From Methanosarcinales archaeon (GTDB taxonomy: Archaea; Halobacteriota; Methanosarcinia; Methanosarcinales; Methanogasteraceae): a stretch of DNA of 8,467 nt. This document shows positions 6,071-8,467 of this stretch, one piece after another. Every line of letters starts with the position of its first letter. The stretch's first letter is position 1. The notes under the pieces are model-generated. The model was not told the origin of the DNA and searched no databases. It saw nothing but the letters and a program-made list of their open reading frames with translations. Made by a program: the position numbers and the translations under genes. The stretch is taken from the NCBI GenBank assembly GCA_030672345.1, contig DAOVGO010000077.1, forward strand, positions 1 through 8,467. Reading direction: 5' to 3'.

Positions 6071-6849
6071 TGAGTGAAAAACCAGAGCATTTTATTGTAG
6101 ACGGAAAGAGACTTGATGGACGGAGAGTTGATGAGTTACGACCGATCAAGATCGAGATTGGCGTGCTCGGCAGGGCTGACGGGTCCTGCTACCTTGAATG
6201 GGGCAACAACAAGGTTTTGGCAGCAGTTTATGGTCCCAGAGAACTCCATCCGAGACATAGACAGAAGATGACCAGATCGGTCGTGCAGTTTCGATATAAT
6301 ATGGCTTCATTCTCTGTGGATGAGCGGACAAGACCCGGTCCGAGCAGACGGAGCATAGAGATCTCGAAGGTGAGTCGTGAGGCATTCGAACCTGTGGTCT
6401 TCACCAAATTCTTTCCAAAGACAGCAATCGACGTATTTGTAGAGATATTGCAGGCAGGCGCGGGCACCAGAACCGCGGGCATCAATGCTGCATCGCTTGC
6501 ACTCGCTGATGCCGGCATCCCGATGCGCGGGCTGGTCAGCGCATGTGCCGTCGGAAAGGTTGACGGCGAGATCGTGCTCGACCTGATGAAGGAAGAGGAT
6601 AACTACGGCGAGGCAGATTTGCCGGTCGCCATGACTGCTGGCAGGCAGATCACGCTCCTCCAGATGGATGGGCACCTGACCACCGAAGAGTTCTACAGGG
6701 CGCTTGAGCTGGCAAAAACCGGATGCGACCAGGTATATGAGTTGCAGCGTCAGGCATTGATCGAGAAGTACAGCAAGGAGTATACGACAGAGATCGAGGA
6801 CGAAGATCCCGCACCAGCGGGTGAACCGGAGGGTGATGCTGATGAGTGA
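6070..6849 (+). CDS. rrp41: Exosome catalytic subunit Rrp41
   Basis: This is a 259-residue RNase PH-fold protein, the phosphorolytic active subunit of the hexameric ring. It degrades RNA 3'-to-5' using phosphate and can add heteropolymeric tails in reverse. Visible features: the GKRLDGRRVDELRPIKIE start (12-29); the RNA-facing region RTRPGPSRRS at 86-95; the phosphate-binding GTRTAG at 132-137; and acidic active-site residues Asp177 and Asp183 within LDLMKEEDNYGEADLPVAM, spaced like D182 and D188 of Sulfolobus Rrp41. All key residues look intact, so it should be active. The start at 6070 was preferred over the ATG at 6064 because of SD spacing and the MSEKPE N-terminus. It overlaps the rrp4 stop by 1 nt. 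Its acidic tail is cut close to the rrp42 start, with an 8-nt overlap. Confidence 0.97.
   Translation: MSEKPEHFIVDGKRLDGRRVDELRPIKIEIGVLGRADGSCYLEWGNNKVLAAVYGPRELHPRHRQKMTRSVVQFRYNMASFSVDERTRPGPSRRSIEISKVSREAFEPVVFTKFFPKTAIDVFVEILQAGAGTRTAGINAASLALADAGIPMRGLVSACAVGKVDGEIVLDLMKEEDNYGEADLPVAMTAGRQITLLQMDGHLTTEEFYRALELAKTGCDQVYELQRQALIEKYSKEYTTEIEDEDPAPAGEPEGDADE
6828..6833 (+). promoter_or_regulatory. Shine-Dalgarno site choosing the rrp42 start
   Basis: GGAGGG (continuing as GGAGGGTGAT) lies 8 nt before the ATG at 6842 but only 2 nt before the ATG at 6836. This favours 6842 and also argues against the far-upstream GTG at 6821. Confidence 0.65.
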
Positions 6850-7621
6850 CGACGTGATGACAGAGATCCAGCGCGACCACCTCTTCAACCTGATACTGAA
6901 AGGTGAGCGCGAGGATGGGCGCGCATTTGATGAGTTTAGAGAGATCAGCATCGAGACTGACGTTATCGGTACCGCGGATGGTTCAGCCCGCGTAAAACTC
7001 GGAAAGACCGAACTGCTGGTCGGCGTAAAGATCCAGCCGGGTGAGCCTTTCCCTGACACCCCTGATAAGGGCGTGCTCATCACCAACGCCGAACTGGTTC
7101 CGCTGGCATCCCCTGAATATGAGGCAGGTCCTCCGAGAGAAGGGGCGATCGAGATCGCAAGGGTCGTTGATCGCGGCATCAGGGAGTCGAAATCGCTCGA
7201 TCTTGAAAAACTCTGCATAACCGCGGGTGAGAAGGTCTGGATCATATTCATCGATATCCATGTGCTGAACAACGAGGGCAACATCCTCGATGCAGCCTCG
7301 ATGGGCAGCATCGCAGCGCTGCTCACCGCAAAGTTACCCAGAGCCCAGTACGGCATGGGTGACGACATCCCGCTCCCTGTCAGGGATATCCCGGTCGCGG
7401 TCACCGTGATCGAGTTTGGCGGGGCGCTGCTGCTTGATCCGTCACTCACCGAGGGCGCGATCGCAAGCACGTCGCTTATTACCATCACCAACAGCGACGG
7501 TAGCATCTCTGGCATGCAGAAGAGCGGGTCAGAGTCGCTCACGATCGAGCAGGTCCTGCAAGCGGTTGACATGGCAAAGAACGCAGCAGCAGGGATACGG
7601 GAGAAATTCCTGGAGGTATAA
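6842..7621 (+). CDS. rrp42: Exosome ring subunit Rrp42 (non-catalytic partner of Rrp41)
   Basis: This is a 259-residue RNase PH-fold protein that alternates with Rrp41 in the ring and helps form the RNA path and interface, but is not itself catalytic in characterised archaea. Visible features: LKGEREDGRAFDEFREISIE (19-38); GSARVKLGKTELLVGVK (47-63); and the Rrp42-type LNNEGNILDAASMGSIAAL at 142-160, in place of the GTRTAG phosphate loop of Rrp41. The Asp-rich active-site motif is also absent (FGGALLLDPSLTEG at 192-205). Its first codons overlap the rrp41 end by 8 nt. Its stop abuts the eL43 ATG with no gap. Starts at 6836 or 6857 are possible. Confidence 0.96.
   Translation: MSDDVMTEIQRDHLFNLILKGEREDGRAFDEFREISIETDVIGTADGSARVKLGKTELLVGVKIQPGEPFPDTPDKGVLITNAELVPLASPEYEAGPPREGAIEIARVVDRGIRESKSLDLEKLCITAGEKVWIIFIDIHVLNNEGNILDAASMGSIAALLTAKLPRAQYGMGDDIPLPVRDIPVAVTVIEFGGALLLDPSLTEGAIASTSLITITNSDGSISGMQKSGSESLTIEQVLQAVDMAKNAAAGIREKFLEV
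7612..7616 (+). promoter_or_regulatory. Shine-Dalgarno site of the eL43 gene
   Basis: GGAGG within the final rrp42 codons lies 5 nt before the ATG at 7622. It supports coupled translation of rrp42 and the ribosomal protein gene. Confidence 0.7.
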
Positions 7622-7927
7622 ATGGTCAAACACACAAAAGGATGGAAGACGAGATCAGCCGGTAGGTTCGGCGTGCGTTACGGGCGGAACATCAGGAAAA
7701 AAGTCGCCAACATCGAGGAAAAGACGCATCACAAGCATAAATGCACTCAATGTGGTTTTCCTTCGGTGCGCCGCGTTGGCACCGGGATCTGGAGATGCGC
7801 CAAATGCGGACACACCTTTGCAGGCGGCACTTACATTCCGCACACATCGATCGGGACGACCGTTGCAAGATCGGTGAAGCGCGCAATCGAGCAGAGAGAG
7901 CGCGACGCGATGATGGCGGAGGCGTGA
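7622..7927 (+). CDS. rpl37ae: Large-subunit ribosomal protein eL43 (L37Ae)
   Basis: This is a 101-residue basic zinc-ribbon protein of the archaeal and eukaryotic 50S/60S subunit. The zinc ligands are Cys41, Cys44, Cys59 and Cys62 (C-x2-C-x14-C-x2-C), with the family context RFGVRYGRNIRKKV at 15-28 and RCAKCGHTFAGGTY around 58-71. Length and motif match archaeal L37Ae. The ATG immediately follows the rrp42 TAA and has GGAGG at 5-nt spacing. It is followed without a gap by rpoP (TGA ATG). Confidence 0.97.
   Translation: MVKHTKGWKTRSAGRFGVRYGRNIRKKVANIEEKTHHKHKCTQCGFPSVRRVGTGIWRCAKCGHTFAGGTYIPHTSIGTTVARSVKRAIEQRERDAMMAEA
7918..7922 (+). promoter_or_regulatory. Shine-Dalgarno site of rpoP
   Basis: GGAGG inside the last codons of the eL43 gene lies 5 nt before the ATG at 7928. 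It supports translation of the very short rpoP frame. Confidence 0.7.
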
Positions 7928-8065
7928 ATGGGATACCGATGTGTCCGCTGCAAGGAACCCGTCGAGATCGATTATGAATACCGGGGCATCCGGTGCCCGT
8001 ACTGCGGACACCGGATCCTGATCAAGGAGCGCCCGGTCCAGATCAAGCAGGTTCGTGCCGAGTGA
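7928..8065 (+). CDS. rpoP: DNA-directed RNA polymerase subunit P (Rpo12)
   Basis: This is a 45-residue zinc-ribbon protein, the archaeal counterpart of eukaryotic Rpb12 (ABC10-alpha), a small structural subunit of RNA polymerase. The zinc ligands are Cys5, Cys8, Cys23 and Cys26 (MGYRCVRCK and GIRCPYCGHRIL), followed by the family ending ERPVQIKQVRAE at about 34-45. The length is typical (about 44-50). It starts directly after the eL43 stop with a GGAGG at 5-nt spacing, and it is the expected neighbour in this archaeal gene string. The gene is short enough to be missed by length-filtered ORF calling. Confidence 0.96.
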   Translation: MGYRCVRCKEPVEIDYEYRGIRCPYCGHRILIKERPVQIKQVRAE

Positions 8066-8076
8066 TCACTTGAGTG

Positions 8077-8310
8077 ATGGACACGGCAGAATTCAGATTC
8101 GATTTTGGCAGCGATGCGCCAGCAATCTATCAGGCGTTGCTGCCTGAGGCTGCCGCATCGTTTCCGAGAAGCCGGGCTGTGCTATCGCTGGAGAACTGTA
8201 CAATATTACATCTGAGCGTAGCGGCTGATGGGATTGCCGCGCTGCGCGCTGCGCTGAATACGTGGTTACGATTGATCAGGGTCGCGCACGAGATGGTAAG
8301 GATACGCTGA
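8077..8310 (+). CDS. pcc1: KEOPS complex subunit Pcc1
   Basis: This is a 77-residue protein matching the Pcc1/CTAG family. Pcc1 is the small dimerisation subunit of KEOPS, which with Kae1, Bud32 and Cgi121 installs t6A at position 37 of ANN-decoding tRNAs. The sequence fits the short beta-beta-alpha-beta-beta-alpha fold: strand EFRFDFG near 5-11, helix DAPAIYQALLPEAA at 13-26, strands RAVLSLENCTILHLSVAAD near 33-51, and the C-terminal helix LRAALNTWLRLIRVAHEM (56-73) with the family-typical N-x-W-L-R-x-I pattern. The gene lies 11 nt after rpoP. A GTG at 8074 would add one Met. GTGATC at 8062-8067 may act as the ribosome-binding site. Position after rpoP is the conserved place for this gene in euryarchaea. 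Confidence 0.85.
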   Translation: MDTAEFRFDFGSDAPAIYQALLPEAAASFPRSRAVLSLENCTILHLSVAADGIAALRAALNTWLRLIRVAHEMVRIR

Positions 8311-8467
8311 TATCTTCCAATTTTATCTCAACTTTGGAACCCCAAAAAACAGCCGCAGCCATTCGATTACCCCCCAAATCCCAAGAAACCGAAAACTAAA
8401 CCCACTCCAAAACCACTACCAGCCGACCCACCGAAACTCACCCGATTCCGCACTTATTCCACGTTGT
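8311..8467. other. G-poor, C-rich 3' spacer with no supportable gene
   Basis: By hand count the plus strand here has about 52 A, 59 C, 15 G and 31 T in 157 nt, quite unlike the balanced composition upstream. A short T-rich run (TTTTAT, 8321-8326) just after pcc1 could help end transcription. No frame on either strand has a start codon with an SD and family-like sequence. The minus strand carries several GG/GGG runs but the loops are long. It may be an untranslated tail, the promoter side of a gene beyond the edge, or a small RNA; nothing here decides it. Confidence 0.5.

Noticed and set aside
6307..7635. A 442-codon open frame on the minus strand across rrp41 and rrp42
   Set aside because: It lies opposite two unmistakable exosome genes, has no family-like motifs, and its Ser/Leu-rich composition is what the complement of archaeal codon usage produces. 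It is a shadow frame.
8347..8467. A plus-strand frame open to the right edge that might be the start of another gene
   Set aside because: It has no start codon with an SD, and its Pro/Asn/Ser/His-rich product simply mirrors the C- and A-rich base composition.
1..8467. tRNA, rRNA, CRISPR arrays or transposase genes
   Set aside because: No cloverleaf-like, rRNA-like or regularly spaced repeat pattern, and no transposase motif, was seen on either strand by eye.

Overview
The window comes from a cytochrome-rich euryarchaeon. Two things show this. The right two thirds is the classic archaeal proteasome/exosome gene string, with archaeal-type proteins throughout: PsmA, SBDS/Sdo1, Rrp4-Rrp41-Rrp42, eL43, RpoP and Pcc1. 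The left third encodes a very large membrane-anchored multiheme c-type cytochrome and a CcmF-type cytochrome c assembly protein. That combination fits the Methanosarcinales, the Syntropharchaeia, the anaerobic methane- or alkane-oxidising (ANME-like) lineages, or the Archaeoglobales. The sequence alone does not settle which, so the lineage is inference.

Layout. Minus strand, 1-1043: ccmF, cut by the left edge. Minus strand, 1040-3565: a cytochrome with 17 candidate haem sites, a secretion signal, a C-terminal beta-sandwich-like domain and a membrane anchor. Its stop codon overlaps the ccmF start (ATGA) and a Shine-Dalgarno (SD) site sits inside its last codons, so the two genes form one coupled operon. 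Positions 3566-3859: the divergent control region, with a TATA-like box for each direction and an 8-bp palindrome pair on the cytochrome side. An 83-bp imperfect inverted repeat, resembling a degenerate interspersed repeat, lies in the first part of the cytochrome reading frame and makes its start uncertain. Plus strand, 3860-8310: psmA, sbds, rrp4, rrp41, rrp42, rpl37ae (eL43), rpoP and pcc1, with overlaps or gaps of at most 28 nt. Positions 8311-8467: a strikingly G-poor, C-rich stretch with no supportable gene.

How the genes work together. The plus-strand operon joins RNA degradation (the exosome: Rrp41 catalytic, Rrp42 its non-catalytic ring partner, Rrp4 the RNA-binding cap) to protein degradation (20S proteasome alpha ring), ribosome maturation (SBDS), a ribosomal protein (eL43), a small RNA polymerase subunit (P) and the KEOPS tRNA t6A dimerisation subunit (Pcc1). 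The minus-strand operon is a separate module for surface or extracellular electron transfer: a haem-rich protein plus the haem ligation machinery that matures it. No RNA genes, CRISPR arrays or transposase genes were found.
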